Below, piece by piece: positions 34,101-45,020 of a DNA stretch of 64,000 nt (position 1 is the stretch's first letter; each line of letters opens with the position of its first letter). The notes under the pieces were generated by a model. It was not told the DNA's origin and ran no database searches. It was given only the letters and a program-made list of their open reading frames with translations. The DNA lies in NCBI GenBank assembly GCA_000333855.2, contig CM007340.1, forward strand, positions 333,396-397,395. Direction: 5' to 3'. The position numbers were made by a program, and so were the translations under genes. This stretch comes from Endotrypanum monterogeii. Its lineage: Eukaryota; Euglenozoa; Kinetoplastea; Trypanosomatida; Trypanosomatidae.

Positions 34101-35001
34101 CGGTCTTCACATGCCGGCACTTAACGAACTGTATCGCTCCATCCCAAAGACAGGATCATTACCGCTCACCCTCACCAACGAAACAACTTCGCGATTCGGA
34201 AACCACTACACAGAGGAGGCGACACATCGCATGCTGACGGCGCTCAAGTGTGCCTTGGAGACTGATACGATCGAGCGAGAGACGGCTGCCTCGCCGCTCT
34301 CGTGCAACTCCGATAACGGAGGAGCTAGCATGACAGAGCACGCTGCTCGTGGTGACAGATACCGTACCAGGGCGCCATCATCACCACCACCCACCGAGCA
34401 GGAGTTGGAGTGCGCTTCGGATTTAGCGGACGGCGCCACAGAAGACGCATCAGAAAGTCGTCGCAGCATTATGTGCATCATCACAACCAGCATGGATGTA
34501 CTCGACTATTTTGTCTTGCAGCTGCCTGCCTCGCTTGTGGACCTCTTCCATCGGCTGCTTCATCGAGATCCAGAAAAACGCATGACGGCAGCGGAGGTGC
34601 TGGACCACCAAGTATCATGGGATGTAGAGTGGATGGCACGCATGATGGAAGAAATTTACCGAGCATCGGCCATTCTTGCACAAAGCGCTGCATATGCACA
34701 AGATATGGCACCAGAAGCAGGCAGACTCCTTTCTGGGAGGGTGCCAGGTAGAGGACGGGGGCCTCGGGGAGAGGCAGGGGCTGCCGTACACCCTCTGGGG
34801 GCGGAAAACATTCCATTCTCACTCATCCGAAACGATGCCGGTAAAGGAGTGCAGGCAGCTGGCGCCACGGAGGGTGGTTGCATACCTCGCGCTCCCGGCA
34901 CTGGCGGTCTTCCCAACATTGCGGCAAGCACAAACAGACGCATGTTTAACCTTTCGCTGAGCAGCGAAGGCGACATCGCTAGCAGAGAAGTCGATGACTG
35001 A
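24343..35001 (+). CDS. Giant kinase with PAS-like segments and a pseudo-receiver domain (STE/MAPKKK-like)
   Basis: This is a 3552-residue protein starting at the first ATG after the predicted acceptor. A PAS-like segment starts at about residue 507 (PIVYANDAAVSMIG), with later strands YVILHCKHTSAYYAALVV and TWCAEIYILQRL separated by inserts. A weaker second one lies at about 1307-1345 (IVAILASPRLPQIIMFN). Residues about 2828-2965 have the alternating strand/helix order of a response-regulator receiver, but Glu2881 takes the place of the phospho-accepting Asp. The kinase domain starts at about 2973: GSGAFG from 2982, Lys3002, HRDIKPAN with Asp3178, DFG with Asp3195, and GTVGYMAPE with Ala3219. 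It carries about 85 inserted residues before the catalytic loop and a large insert after the DMWSFG helix. GTVGYMAPEM and the DMWSFGCLI helix resemble STE/MAPKKK kinases. A 12-residue Gln run lies at 1254-1265. The rest is Ser/Thr/Ala-rich. It is probably an intracellular sensor kinase; ligand and targets are unknown. Confidence 0.85.
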
Positions 35002-35311
35002 CTGCGCACCAGGGGCGAGCCCCATCATACAAAAAAAAAAACAATCTCTTCCTCGCGCCTTCCGTACAAGTGAAAAACACCCCATATGACGGAAAAGCTT
35101 TTTCGCTCTGTAGTTGGGCGGCTTTCTTTTTTTTTTTAGTTCTTTGTACATATATATATATATATATTTATATATTTTTTTTAATATACATTTTTATTTA
35201 TATAAGCTTTTTTCTCTCTTGTTCCTCGCTTCCCCCTCCCTCCACCCCCCGCTATACTCTCACACACTACGCCAGACTGGACACACACATCCACGTACAT
35301 GTATGCATAGA

Positions 35312-35342
<31 letters not shown>

Positions 35343-35690
35343 CATCACAATTATATCAACAAATGAATACTTGGTCAGGGAAACGCGCTCACTTCAGTGT
35401 GTGTGTATGTGTGTTTGGGAGGAGGAGGGGTGTCTATCGTACCTCTAGTCAGACTTTGTTTAACGCCTTTACTTGATACTTGAACTTATGTATGTATATC
35501 CCTCCCTTCATTTCCCCCCTCCCTCCTGTTTCTGTATTGGTCGGTCTCCATCGGTGTCTGTGTGGGTGTGTGACTATCTAAGTAAGCACCCGCGCGTGGA
35601 GTCGAGATGGTGATCCTTTGCATGCCTTGATACCCCCACCCCTTTCTCAACCCAACACAAGTAATCAAAAAAAAAAAAACGTTTTCCCCG

Positions 35691-35726
<36 letters not shown>

Positions 35727-36260
35727 GTCCTCCTCTCCCCTCCCTTTTTTTTCCCTTCTCTTCCCCCTTCCTCCACACACACCTTCTTTCTACTCTTTTC
35801 GTCGTTTGTTTTGCAGTCTTGATCTACTGGGGGGGAGGGGGTAATGCCGAGTATAAAAAAAACAGTGAGGTTGTTGATTGACAAGCATCTGGGCTCTCAT
35901 GCTCCTCACGCTCTATCTTCTTCCCCCCTCCCTCTTCCAAATATTTCTACGCGAACATCAGTTTGCTCGTGCGTATACATCAGCTCATATACATATATGT
36001 ACAGGTGTTCTCTGATGAGTTGTGTCGATTGTAGGAGAATGGACAACATCTGCCACGAGACTGTTCTTTGCTTCTACCCCACTGTTTACTGGTTGTCGTA
36101 TCTCCTCCTCTTCCCCCCCCCCTCGCCTGCTTCGCCTTGTGCCCTCCGTCCTCCTTCCCCCCTCCGCGCACGCATACAAAATTCATAAGCAATGCTTCGC
36201 AAGGCTCAAATGCCACTCAGTGAGCTACTCCCCATCCTTGGTGAATTCGTAATTCATTTA

Positions 36261-36295
<35 letters not shown>

Positions 36296-37446
36296 AAACA
36301 TACACTTCTTTTCTTTTTTTTTAATGTCTGGATGGGGAATGCAAAGAACGAGACGAGGAAGCGACTACACATTAAGAGGGTTGGTGGTAGAGTGAAGGCG
36401 TAGTGGAAACAGCCGATATTTTGTTTTTGTAGCTCCACCCTCACACACACACACACCAGATACCTCCCGTCGAAGAAAAAAAAAAGGAATAAAAAAAAGA
36501 AAGCGATCAGCAGATCCAATGCACTGAACGATGTATGTGGGATTCCCTTTCGGGCTCAAATCCAACTTCCTCGACCCGTATCATTTACAACCTACGTGAG
36601 TGCGTGCATGTATGTGTGGTGGTGGTGGGTGAAAAGCCGTGCGCATAGCCCAGTACGGGTCCGTACTGTTTGTTTGTTTATACCCTTCATATATATATAT
36701 ATATTCCGCTGCTTTTTCTTGACTGTTTTTTTTTTTCTGGTGCTTCTCCCCTTTTTTTTCTTTTACTTCGTATGTGTTTGATGTTGCTCTTTTTTTTTTC
36801 ATCTTTTTTTGGTGTTACTGTGTGTCTGTCAGGTCGCCTTCGTATTTTCTTCTCCCTGCATACACTGTGATGGGATACGGTCGGCAAACGAGAAATTTGT
36901 GGAATCCCCCTAAAAAAAAAAAAAGAGTACCAGGGAGGTTGCTTCACCCTTGTCGCTGGAGGATTGATGGGAGGGATAAGTTACCTCTATATCCTCCCTT
37001 TCCCCTCCCACGTGTGCATTACGCTTTTTCGGAGATCGGTTTTAGTACACAAGCCCGTGGACGCACGTGTGCTGCAATGAGTCCCTCTCGAGCACAGTTT
37101 CATTTCTGTGTGCAGCCCCTGACAGTTATGTGCAGCAATACATTCGAGCTCGGCGTCGTGCGATATCCTTCTCGGAAGGCACAAATTGAACCCACTCACT
37201 TCTCCCTCCCCCCACCCCGTCCACCATGCGCGCTTCGGCGAGCATGCGCATAAGACTATCTTCCTGCCCCAGAAAACACATATTCACCCAGGAGACTTTT
37301 TAGCCCTCATCACCCTCTCAGTCCCCTCCCGAGTGTGCACAGGTGTGTGTGTGTGGGTGTGTGTGTTTATTTTGTCATTTTTTTTTTTTTCGGTGTTGAA
37401 CTTTGGTGAAGAACACCCTTCTTTTCTCAGCTTGAACACGGCGTAC

Positions 37447-37478
<32 letters not shown>

Positions 37479-37656
37479 TTATTTATTTATTTATTTATCT
37501 ACTCGCCCTCTTCCCGTCTCTCCGCGCACCCCTCGTTTACCCACTGAGTCCAGTCCTCCATCGGCGCCTTCGACTTCGGACGATCTCCCTATTTCCCGTC
37601 GTAGCCCCCACCACCGTCAGGAGACTCAACCAAACCCCAATCGGTGGGCACTCGAC
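35002..37656 (+). other. Long (2.65-kb) intergenic spacer, (TA)n and (GT)n rich
   Basis: It contains (TA)n at about 35150-35168, 35317-35342, 35695-35722, 36690-36704 and 37446-37470, and (GT)n at about 36263-36293. It also has several T or A homopolymers and an ATTT repeat at about 37478-37498. A pyrimidine tract at about 37503-37540 with AG at 37547-37548 is a likely acceptor for the next gene. No credible gene was seen. Confidence 0.75.
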
Positions 37657-38691
37657 ATGTCGGAATGCTGGTACATGCCCGAGGAGGTGGCGGATCGCAG
37701 AGACGAAAATCGTCTGTCGCCGAATATCCCCAGCAGCTACGAGGCACTTGGCGCGCTAGGGATCTTCTACCGTCACTTCGATCCAACGGAAGTGTCTGAC
37801 GACGTCGAGGGCTTTATCCGCCCAATCCTCACAAAACTGCATTGCCAGAATTACGATGTTGTTGACCTCAGTCCGGCCACCATGGGCGAAGAAAAATTCG
37901 AGGCTCTGGCGCAACAGCACTACCTTGAGCACATGCATGAGGACGACGAGGTAAGACTCGTTCTCGAGGGTCAGGGTTACTTTGATGTGCGGGATGCCAA
38001 CGACAAATGGATTCGCTTGCTTTCAAAGCCGGGCGACTGCATTGTCCTGCCGGCCGGCATGTACCACCGCTTCACCACAGATCAAAGCAAATACGTCAAG
38101 ACACTGCGCATCTTCAAAGAGGCCCCCAAGTGGATTGCAGTGAACCGAGGCCCGGAGGCAGAGGAGAAGTTAGCACGTCAGGACTACGTCGCCCGTCTGC
38201 GCGCGCCTGGCGAGACGGCTGTCGGACCTGCTAACGACCGCACAATATTTTTCCTGCGCTACCCGTCAAAGCTAGACGCCGAGCTCACCGCCATTACGAC
38301 GCACTTGCTGGAGCAGCACAGCGGAGCACCGTTTGCCCTCATGATCTTCCTTTCTGGCTCCACCGAGCCAACGACCGGAAATTCGTGGTGTCCGGACTGC
38401 ATCCCGGCGAAGGCGGAGGCCGCTCAGCGATTCTCAGAATTGCGAGAAAAATATGGTGAGGAACACGCTTTGTTCTTGCAGCTTCCGGTTGAGCGCGCCA
38501 GCTACCTCAACAACCCAGAGTTTCCCTACCGCACGCATCCAGTCCTGCAGCTGGCCAGTGTTCCCACGCTGCTCGTGCTGACGCCAGCAAAGGATGCCAA
38601 TAAGGAAAAGAATGTGGTGTGGTATGACCTGCTGGATGTCAAACTGCGCACCCACGACGTTGGCAGTGCAGATGTGCTGAGCCTTCAGTGA
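37657..38691 (+). CDS. Acireductone dioxygenase fused to a TRP14-like thioredoxin domain
   Basis: This is a 344-residue protein. ATG 37657 gives MSECWYMPEE, a typical ARD N-terminus. Residues 1 to about 180 are acireductone dioxygenase (cupin), with the metal ligands visible as His92, His94 and Glu98 in EHMHEDDE and His137 in MYHRF. ARD oxidises the acireductone of the methionine salvage pathway; the bound metal (Fe or Ni) decides the product. Residues about 195-344 match the DUF953/TXNDC17 (TRP14) thioredoxin-like family, with the redox motif WCPDC (Cys245, Cys248) and a conserved proline in SVPTLLVL. Both halves look intact and in frame, with only a short linker (about 181-195). The thioredoxin part might protect or report on the redox state of the dioxygenase, but that is inference. 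The protein is cytosolic by lack of any targeting signal. Confidence 0.92.
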   Translation: MSECWYMPEEVADRRDENRLSPNIPSSYEALGALGIFYRHFDPTEVSDDVEGFIRPILTKLHCQNYDVVDLSPATMGEEKFEALAQQHYLEHMHEDDEVRLVLEGQGYFDVRDANDKWIRLLSKPGDCIVLPAGMYHRFTTDQSKYVKTLRIFKEAPKWIAVNRGPEAEEKLARQDYVARLRAPGETAVGPANDRTIFFLRYPSKLDAELTAITTHLLEQHSGAPFALMIFLSGSTEPTTGNSWCPDCIPAKAEAAQRFSELREKYGEEHALFLQLPVERASYLNNPEFPYRTHPVLQLASVPTLLVLTPAKDANKEKNVVWYDLLDVKLRTHDVGSADVLSLQ

Positions 38692-40493
38692 CACTGACGC
38701 GAAGGTGCTGTGCTCAGAACGCTGCAGGCTCGTGGCGACAGGTCAGTCCAACTCTTTATCCATGAAGAAGAGAGGGAGAAACGTAGAGCGCACTGTGTTT
38801 GGATGTGCTGTGAACTATTCAAGGACCCCGCCCTGGCAGTCGGTAGATGCGCCGCTGAAAGAAGACGACACACACGCACTCACGCAAATCGATATGCGCA
38901 CGTGTGAAAAGATTCAACCGTGTCGAAAAGAAAGGGTCCGGGCGGATGTGTATCATACCGTTCCCCGCGTGTGGTGTGGCGTCCCCACCACTATCCCCCC
39001 CCCGCCCCTTCTCCCCCGGTGCCTCTCGCTTAAAGTATCTAACGCTCGTAGGTGTTTTGATTTTTTTTTTTTGGGGGGGGGCGGTGTGTGCTTTGCTTTT
39101 CCTTTGCCCCCCCCTTTTTTTTTCGTCAAAAGGAATGGAGGGAGAAGGGATGGGGCCACGGCGCTCTCTCTCTCTCTCCCCACCCCCTCTTGCCACCCCT
39201 CCCGCCCGTGTCGAGCACATTTCACGAGCAACAGGGTCAGATATCTGCTACATGTGCCGGTCCGGCTCTAACTAGTGTGTTGAGTCCACAGACAAGAGGG
39301 ATGCATCTCATCCAGAGCCTGTTGCCTGGAGGTGTGGGCTAGGATACCAGGAGCAGCTCTGAAGTGAATGGTGCACCGCGAGGCTAGAAGAGAAGGTAAA
39401 GGGAGGGGGAAAGACCGTGCTCAGGTAACCGAGTTTGGTATTGCTGCAACGTGGGCAAGCTTCCTCCATGCACGATGCGATGGAGCCGGCTGAACGTTGG
39501 AGTGGAATAACATCCAAGTCGGCGTCTTGATGGGGGGAAAAAAAAAGGAAGAAGGTCTCGGATAGGGGGAGGGGAAAAGAAGAAGACAGAGAGATCTGAA
39601 GAGTTGAACATAATGTTTGAACGAATGCCTCAACACCGTGTTTTCCTGTGTCGCCCTTTTGCCACCCCTCCCGCCGTCCTCGTGCGCCTGCCTGCGATGC
39701 TTGTCCGTGGTGTGGCCCCCTGCATAATAGACTCCTCTACTCAGCACGGATTCTTTTTTTATTATTATTTCACTTTATGCTGGAAGATGCGATGTGTCTT
39801 TGTAAGTGTTCTTCATTATTTTTCTCTGCTTCTACTAGTAAAGGACTATAGACGCTGTCATTTGATTTCCTTTTCTCCCTCCTCCATCCTCCCACTTATT
39901 AACCCACACAAATCTGTGCTGCACTGCGCCTCGATGTGGATGCGGTTGAGAAGACGTAACTGTGACAAGTCATCAAGACAACGAGGGGTAGTCATGGCGT
40001 GATGAACTCTACTAGCCCACCCCCGCCAGGACTACCCCTTGTCATAGTGAAAATCGAATAACGGAAATAAGCGCCAACAACACATCGCATCTTTTAGCAT
40101 ATAGTGAAATGAAAAAAAAATTAAAAAATAAATAAAAAAGGCGGAGAGGCCGGCGACTAAGCTCCTCTCCTCTTCTTCCCCCCCACCCCTCCCCCAAAGA
40201 ATGAGGAATGCATGAGGGGCATTCGTGCAGGGTCTCTCTTACTGGCCTTATGAAACAGCTACTTGATACATTCGGATGCCGTCCTGCTACTCTTTTTTTT
40301 CCCCCGGAACCCACTCACTCACTCACTCACTCTCCTGCACACCCGCACACACCATCCCCGCTCATCGCCAAACGCCTGCGCGTGTATCAGTTTGGCTTTT
40401 GTGTGCATGCGTCGACATTCCTTCTCCTCGCACTCTCTGTCGTTCTCACAGCACACAGCTCCGCCCGAGCCAAACCCAATCGGATCTTAAGAG
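38692..40493 (+). other. Intergenic spacer, homopolymer-rich
   Basis: It contains runs of T, G and C around 39000-39125, A-rich patches at about 39538-39546 and 40110-40140, and a CACT repeat at about 40311-40332 before a pyrimidine tract at about 40416-40440. No credible gene was seen; the open frames cross homopolymers. Confidence 0.75.
40450..40451 (+). promoter_or_regulatory. Predicted trans-splice acceptor AG for the PPR-like gene
   Basis: This is the first AG after the pyrimidine tract at about 40416-40448. It leaves a 42-nt leader before ATG 40494. A second AG lies seven bases downstream. Confidence 0.45.
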
Positions 40494-42602
40494 ATGGCTA
40501 CCCTAGTGTTGGTTGTGTGCTGTCGCCGCTCATTAGTGTTTCGCCTATGCGGCGCCTCCGCTACAGCCAATCCATCGGCGCTGATCAACACAATACGACG
40601 AGCCTCCACTGCCTCTTTCGAGTCATTGACGTCCTCCCACAGAGCAACCCTCCCCGAGCGCAACCGCGGCAGCAGCACAACCTCTGAGTGTAGCACCAGT
40701 AGGACCGAGAGGGTTAATGAAACAGAAAAGTGGTCCGCCGCACTCCCGGGCATCCCCTACGGCTTCCCCGAGGGTGACACAGCCGTGTTTGCTGCAGAAC
40801 GAAGCGGGGGCCTTCAGAAGCAGTGGCTGCAAACCCTTCAACGGGAGGTGAGCGGCACCCAAGCCGCCGCCCTTCGGGTACAGCACTACCTTCCCAACAA
40901 AGAAGATCTTTGGCGAAGTCCACCATATGAGGCGCTGCATGAAATTGTGCTCCGCTCTCCGTATCACGATGCGCTGAAGATTATCATGGAGCACGACTAC
41001 CGATTTCTCTTTTCCGATGTCATGTGCAGCGCTGAGGCACCGATGCCGCACGTCATCTACGAAGACTTTATGAAGTGTCTCACATTTTGCTCACGTCAGC
41101 GTCCACCGGAGGAGCAGTTCGCCCTACCTGAGCCCGTGTTGAGGGATATCCTCTCCTGGGCTGGATACTACTGCACACTCGATCGCTTCTACTTCACCTC
41201 TGCCTCCATCCTCTTTCGCAAGATCGAACAGGAGCAGCACATGAGCCCGGCCCTGCACAGTGCCTGGATCTACGTCTGCACGGCAGCAGGCAAGCTAGAC
41301 GAGGCACTTGCATATGCCTCCTATATGGAAGCTCACAACATTCCCTTCGACGCTGATGTTTTTGCTTACATGCTGCACCCCTCACTAACCCCACCTCAAC
41401 AACGTCTGCAGCAGGCACCGCAGACATCAAGGGGCATAGTGCTGCAGCGCCGCCTCTGCCAGGACATGAACCAGCACCACGGAACCCTCTCAGTGGCCGT
41501 GCATGCCATGTTCGTGTATCATATACTGACTCTCCAGCACACAGGTAAGTGGGTAGTGCTCCACAAAGCTGCAGAGTTGTTCAACAGGCGACAACGACCA
41601 GGCAACATCCGAGGCGGTGTCGAGTCGCCGGCTCTCCTCACGCCGGCTTCTGTACCCACCACGGAGTCACCACGTGAGGTGATCTGCTCGCGCACCATGC
41701 AGCTCGCCATGTCACTCTTCTGCAGGGAGAAGGGCGTCCGGTGCGGTCCACGCACGACGAAGGAGCTCATCACCTTCATGCTCGAAAGCGAAGAGGCGGG
41801 ATGCACCGCGGCAGATGTGATCTATGTGCTGCTGCGCACACGACGCAACGAGAGTACCGCAGTTCTCGCCGCACTTCCCAGAACGGCCTTCAGCGACGAA
41901 GAACAGGAGGCGCTCATGCGCGCTGTCCATCATCGCTCCAGGCGCGACCCGGCGTACGCGGTAGCGGAAGGGCTGCTGGAAGACCTCCTTTCCGTCGGTG
42001 ACTCCACTCGCACCCCGACAAATGAGCAACGCCAGATCGGAAGCGACGAGGCCATAGACCGATCCATGCTGCACCTGCGGGAACTCGCTGAACTCGCGAC
42101 AAACCGCGATGCCACACACTTGATATCTGACCCAAAGTCTCGAGCTGCAGCAGTAAGGGCGCCAGGGGAGGATATCCAAGAAGGCTCTGCACCACCAACG
42201 CTCTCTAGTGCTGATGCGTCAGGCGACCAGTCCGAGATAACCTCCCCCTCGTGGCCTATGATGGATTCACAGGTGGAAGACGTCACACCGTCACCGCCGG
42301 AAATCGCACGTGACCTCCTAGTCGCTGTGGCGGCACTAGATCGCGAGAGCGTTGCAGCGGCGCAAACGGGAAAACAAATGCATACGTACACACAAACAAG
42401 GTTGCCAGAGTCGTCGAATAACCCATCCCTCACAGCGGCGGAGGAGGATCGACTACACGAGCTATACGTGTCTCTGGAAGCGATCGAGGCACCATCAAGC
42501 CTGTCTGCCTGGTCACTTCAACAGCTGAAAAAGGAGAAGGAAGAGGAACGGCTTCAGCTCCATGCGCCGAACGCGTGGATATCACCCACCTACGCACCAT
42601 AG
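40494..42602 (+). CDS. PPR/TPR-like helical-repeat protein, probably mitochondrial
   Basis: This is a 702-residue protein starting at ATG 40494, downstream of a good splice acceptor. The N-terminus (MATLVLVVCCRRSLVFRLCG, then Ser/Thr/Arg-rich with no acid for about 45 residues) resembles a mitochondrial presequence. Residues about 255-296 (SAWIYVCTAAGKLDEALAYA, then YMEAHNIPFDADVFAYML) read like a pentatricopeptide repeat, with helix A, helix B and a following turn. Further helical pairs lie between about 100 and 480. The C-terminal third is less ordered and ends in a charged helix (LQQLKKEKEEERLQL). Kinetoplastid PPR proteins act in mitochondrial RNA processing, editing support or the mitoribosome. 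Which of these applies cannot be told from the sequence. Confidence 0.65.
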   Translation: MATLVLVVCCRRSLVFRLCGASATANPSALINTIRRASTASFESLTSSHRATLPERNRGSSTTSECSTSRTERVNETEKWSAALPGIPYGFPEGDTAVFAAERSGGLQKQWLQTLQREVSGTQAAALRVQHYLPNKEDLWRSPPYEALHEIVLRSPYHDALKIIMEHDYRFLFSDVMCSAEAPMPHVIYEDFMKCLTFCSRQRPPEEQFALPEPVLRDILSWAGYYCTLDRFYFTSASILFRKIEQEQHMSPALHSAWIYVCTAAGKLDEALAYASYMEAHNIPFDADVFAYMLHPSLTPPQQRLQQAPQTSRGIVLQRRLCQDMNQHHGTLSVAVHAMFVYHILTLQHTGKWVVLHKAAELFNRRQRPGNIRGGVESPALLTPASVPTTESPREVICSRTMQLAMSLFCREKGVRCGPRTTKELITFMLESEEAGCTAADVIYVLLRTRRNESTAVLAALPRTAFSDEEQEALMRAVHHRSRRDPAYAVAEGLLEDLLSVGDSTRTPTNEQRQIGSDEAIDRSMLHLRELAELATNRDATHLISDPKSRAAAVRAPGEDIQEGSAPPTLSSADASGDQSEITSPSWPMMDSQVEDVTPSPPEIARDLLVAVAALDRESVAAAQTGKQMHTYTQTRLPESSNNPSLTAAEEDRLHELYVSLEAIEAPSSLSAWSLQQLKKEKEEERLQLHAPNAWISPTYAP

Positions 42603-43517
42603 TCAAGAGGAGGCAGTGAACAGGTGGTGATGATACCGGAACGCAAAAAGCCATCCGTCCTTCCTTCCGTCCTTCCCCTCATCACTGGTCAACTTTTTTT
42701 TTGTTTTTACGTATTCGTGATGCCCCGGACAGATGTTGACAAAGCGAGTATTTCTTTTTCACTCACGCTCTCTTGTCCGAAACAACGATCTTTTTCTCTC
42801 ATACGCAGCTCAAACCCTTCCCCCCTCCCTCCCCCACAGACACAAGCACAAACATTTTTTTTTTTTGAGCCTCGCTTGTGTGTGTGTGTGTGTGTGTGTG
42901 TGTATCGACTCCAGATGTGCATCATCAACGGTCACAAAGAAAGGAAATCTGGGCGAATAAGTAAAAACTGTAAAGGCTTCTGTTTCTCAACGCCGGTTGG
43001 GGTCGCGATTTGGATGCCTATCTGCACCGGATGTCTTCACGCGGCGGATGAACCACTTGATCAGATGCATCAACAACAGCCAGACATATATACGCACGGT
43101 GCAAAGGAGAGGAATGACCAATGACGGTGGCACTGTCAGTAATATCCAAAAATGAAATGGGCGTCCTTCGTTGCTGCACAATGGCCTCCCGCTCACCTTT
43201 TAATAGCAAGATGATGCGTGTGTTCGATGCAACTCCCCTCGTAATACATTGACTCTCATTTTCACACCCCCCCCCTCACCCCACCCTACTATACACACGC
43301 ACACACACTCCAACAAAGAAGGTGTCGTCGCCCTCCTCCTCTGTTCAAGGAGGTACTGCGTGTGTGTGTGTGTGTGTGCGTGTGTGATATGCACTGCCCG
43401 TGTGAATAAATGCCGAGCGCACTATTGAAGAGTGCGTAAGTCACCACCGCCGCTATTATTGAAAAGGTCTGCCACGTAGCACCAGCCGTCGTACTCGAAA
43501 CTCTGGCCATCGTCGTC
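42603..43517 (+). other. Intergenic spacer with (GT)n and (CA)n repeats
   Basis: It contains a T run at about 42856-42866, (GT)n at about 42879-42902, a C run at about 43267-43275, short (CA)n at about 43294-43306 and (GT)n at about 43360-43384. No credible gene was seen. Confidence 0.75.
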
Positions 43518-45020
43518 ATGCGGCCTTCACGGTTATCTGCGATGTGCGGACCTACGCTGCGGATGCTGCCGCCGCGTCTCATCTCAATGAAGATCGCTTC
43601 GGGGGGTCGACTGGCGGGGCCTCCGACTGTCACTTCCTGCGTCGGGGTATCTGCACTCCTGTGCAGCAGACAAGGGTACGCTGCGACAGCGGAACACGAC
43701 CCGGAACGAGACATCCCTGATATCCGACACCTCCCCACCGCCTCAGAGGCGGATGTCGAACTCCATTTATGGGTCAACAGCGCTGCAGGTGTCTCTTCCT
43801 CTTCAATGCCAAGTCTTTCGCTTTCAGGGAAGTCCTTGGTGCTCTGTGTAGCAGCCCTGCAACTGCACGAGGCAGCCCTAGCTACACAGGACAGGAACAG
43901 CGCGCGTCTCTCGGGACTGGTTTACCGCTACCTGAGCGCGCTTGCCTTGCACATTTCTACTCGCTTCAACGCACCGGGAAAGCCTAGCGCGGCCGCGGTG
44001 CTCTATGCAGATGTCGAGTCTGCACATATCCGCCCCGAATCGCTGCGAACCTCGCTGCAGTATCTTGCACATAGGGCCTTCCAAAGCAGCGGGGGCGCCG
44101 CCACCGCTCGCGATGAGGGTAACCACCAGATCTCAAGCGACTCGTCGCCAACGCTGGTGGACCTGCAGATTGCTGAGCGTGACCTGGAGCTCACTATAGA
44201 GGCTACAATTGTACTTCTGGAAGGTCACCAAATATTGCAGATACATCGCGCCTCTGTGGCAGCAAAAAAAAATGAGAGTGTTGCAACGACAGCTGCCATG
44301 ATGCCGCACGCCGAATCCGCTTGCTTCCACATCACCAGTCTCCTGGGCATTCTCTCAAAACCTCTTTCAGCACACGAGGTGCCCTCCTTGGAGGTCGTAA
44401 GAGAGAGAGAACCACCCGCCATACTGCCTTTTCCCGCAACCAAGCGTGTGTTCTGGGCTCACACATCGAAACAACTCACGTCCGTGCTCTACATTGTACT
44501 GCTGTCAGCACAGTCGGGCTCTCTCGACGCACGCATCATTGAAAACATGTTCCGTAACCTTCTGCGTAATGTCTATGGGGCTGAAGCTGAGAGATTCGGC
44601 GTGAGTCGCTCGCTGCACTATACGGCCACTGTCGTGTTGCCCTATATGTTAAGAAGCTTTTCGGTGGTCGTGGACATCCTCCGACGACAACAACGCTCGG
44701 CGGCCGCAGTGACGGCAACAGAAACATCGGTAGCAGTCAAGAATAAAATACACCCTCGCGAGAAGACCAGAAGCGGCACACACGCCTCATCCCACGGCTC
44801 CTCCTCCCCCACAGGTACCCCATCACAGGGCCGGGGGGCAGCAGTTGCTGGAAGGATAATGGAGCCATCCTCTGAGAGAAGCCGCCGAGTAACGTTGATG
44901 GTGTTGTGTTTGGCGGCCGCGCTCTATATGGTGTCCTCACGAACGGAGCTGCGCTCCTCAGTGGCACCGTCTTCTCCCTCGCTGTCCAGCCACCAGCGCG
45001 GCGAAGAAAACGTTGGATAG
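43518..45020 (+). CDS. Unknown protein with predicted C-terminal membrane segment
   Basis: This is a 500-residue protein, not recognised. The first 40 residues contain several Arg and Lys, hydrophobics and no acid (MRPSRLSAMCGPTLRMLPPR), so a mitochondrial signal is possible. Internal Met codons at positions 9, 16 and 24 leave the exact start open. The middle (about 95-390) is helical with no catalytic motif that I can see. Residues about 455-475 (RRVTLMVLCLAAALYMVSSR) form one hydrophobic segment flanked by basic residues, followed by about 25 polar residues, as in a tail-anchored protein. Mitochondrial outer membrane or peroxisome are both possible sites. The gene is followed by the 434-bp tandem array, which may lie in its 3' UTR. 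Confidence 0.65.
   Translation: MRPSRLSAMCGPTLRMLPPRLISMKIASGGRLAGPPTVTSCVGVSALLCSRQGYAATAEHDPERDIPDIRHLPTASEADVELHLWVNSAAGVSSSSMPSLSLSGKSLVLCVAALQLHEAALATQDRNSARLSGLVYRYLSALALHISTRFNAPGKPSAAAVLYADVESAHIRPESLRTSLQYLAHRAFQSSGGAATARDEGNHQISSDSSPTLVDLQIAERDLELTIEATIVLLEGHQILQIHRASVAAKKNESVATTAAMMPHAESACFHITSLLGILSKPLSAHEVPSLEVVREREPPAILPFPATKRVFWAHTSKQLTSVLYIVLLSAQSGSLDARIIENMFRNLLRNVYGAEAERFGVSRSLHYTATVVLPYMLRSFSVVVDILRRQQRSAAAVTATETSVAVKNKIHPREKTRSGTHASSHGSSSPTGTPSQGRGAAVAGRIMEPSSERSRRVTLMVLCLAAALYMVSSRTELRSSVAPSSPSLSSHQRGEENVG

Noticed and set aside
35486..35884. 132-residue minus-strand open frame
   Set aside because: Contains Tyr-Ile repeats from (TA)n and is antisense to the transcription unit.
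39999..40100. C-box-like GTGATGA after the ARD gene
   Set aside because: No CTGA within about 100 nt and no terminal stem.
43222..43230. tRNA B-box-like GTTCGATGC
   Set aside because: No A box or cloverleaf upstream.
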